In this document: piece by piece, positions 63,838 to 64,000 of the stretch | How the letters are laid out: each line of letters begins with the position of its first letter | How positions within the stretch are numbered: the stretch's first letter is position 1 | From: Thalassotalea atypica | Lineage (GTDB): Bacteria > Pseudomonadota > Gammaproteobacteria > Enterobacterales > Alteromonadaceae | Assembly (NCBI RefSeq): GCF_030295975.1 | Contig: NZ_AP027364.1 | Location: 2,170,001-2,234,000, forward strand | Direction of reading: 5' to 3' | Length of the DNA stretch: 64,000 nucleotides | Notes under the pieces: model-generated | Told to the model about the DNA's origin: nothing | Databases searched by the model: none | Seen by the model: the letters and a program-made list of their open reading frames with translations, nothing else | Translations under genes and position numbers: made by a program

Positions 63838-64000
63838 ATGAACAATCCTCTGAAGAAAATCGTCATCCTAGGCGGCGGTACAGCGGGCTGGTTAACAGCG
63901 GGAATAATTGCTGCCGAACATAATGCGCACTTAGCGCAAGGCATAGAAATAACCTTAATCGAATCAAAAAATATCAAAACCATTGGTGTTGGCGAAGGTA
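63838..64000 (+). CDS. Tryptophan-halogenase-family flavoprotein (partial, cut by window end)
   Basis: Only the first 54 codons are present. They show an FAD-binding Rossmann start, KIVILGGGTAGWLTAGIIA, and a second ITLIESKNIKTIGVGEG, both hallmarks of the flavin-dependent tryptophan halogenase family. In marine Gammaproteobacteria such genes often follow TonB receptors of glycan-use loci, where their role is unclear; true halogenation of tryptophan should not be assumed. The ATG lacks a strong ribosome binding site. Confidence 0.85.
   Translation, partial: MNNPLKKIVILGGGTAGWLTAGIIAAEHNAHLAQGIEITLIESKNIKTIGVGEG

Overview
The window looks like a chromosomal segment of an AT-rich marine gammaproteobacterium of the order Alteromonadales, most likely a Colwelliaceae member (Thalassotalea/Colwellia type). 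The reasons are the E. coli-like AroG, Add, Udk, Tdk and RecBCD proteins, Alteromonadales-typical families (DUF3087, DUF2982, Oar-like TonB receptors), and the mix of TonB-dependent receptors, a GPH sugar symporter and a tryptophan-halogenase-like gene. I see no rRNA, tRNA, CRISPR array, insertion sequence or prophage. The assignment rests on reading proteins by eye.

Layout. 1-4.7 kb: single genes (LysR regulator, DUF1428, GFA-type zinc protein, membrane acyltransferase, spermidine-synthase-like protein, DUF3087). 4.7-13.5 kb: recC-recB-recD, read leftward with overlapping ends. 13.6-18.7 kb: two small membrane proteins and the MoxR ATPase-DUF58-TgpA transglutaminase operon. 18.8-19.8 kb: aroG with a strong terminator. 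20-24 kb: add, a small xapX-type gene and deoD, then three tandem FlgO-like lipoprotein genes. 24.2-38.3 kb: a dense nucleoside-salvage region. It holds a TonB receptor, deoB facing udk-nupC-deoC-tdk-upp, convergent cdd-deoA, an Oar-type TonB receptor and a RutR-like TetR regulator. 38.3-41.7 kb: a decayed TonB-receptor remnant, a secreted endonuclease/exonuclease/phosphatase-family protein and a secreted alkaline phosphatase. 41.8-47.2 kb: single genes including miaE, a class D beta-lactamase and rlmJ. 47.3-50.7 kb: a leftward cluster of an outer-membrane barrel, FMN-binding protein, ApbE, heme-b-type membrane protein and Rieske lipoprotein behind a Fur-box-like site. 50.9-55 kb: three VOC proteins, an M20 peptidase and an unknown membrane protein. 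55-64 kb: a sugar locus with GPH symporter, GH94 phosphorylase, gluconokinase and CBM9-like protein, divergent from a large TonB receptor and a truncated tryptophan-halogenase-like gene.

How the genes work together. The main finding is a likely local regulon. A palindrome of the form TGACYA-WW-TGGTYA, close to the E. coli RutR site, occurs in front of deoB/udk, cdd-deoA, the Oar-type receptor and the RutR-like gene itself, and, degenerate, in front of the receptor remnant plus nuclease/phosphatase genes. At two of these promoters it begins 1-2 bases after a good -10 box, as expected for repression. I infer that the organism degrades extracellular nucleic acids to nucleosides, takes them up, and breaks them down under one RutR-like repressor. 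The 55-64 kb locus is a second unit. GH94 plus gluconokinase suggests phosphorolysis of cellobionate or a similar aldonate disaccharide, and four LacI-type operators lie in the divergent promoter region. The 47-50.7 kb cluster looks like an envelope flavin/heme/Fe-S electron-transfer path under iron control.
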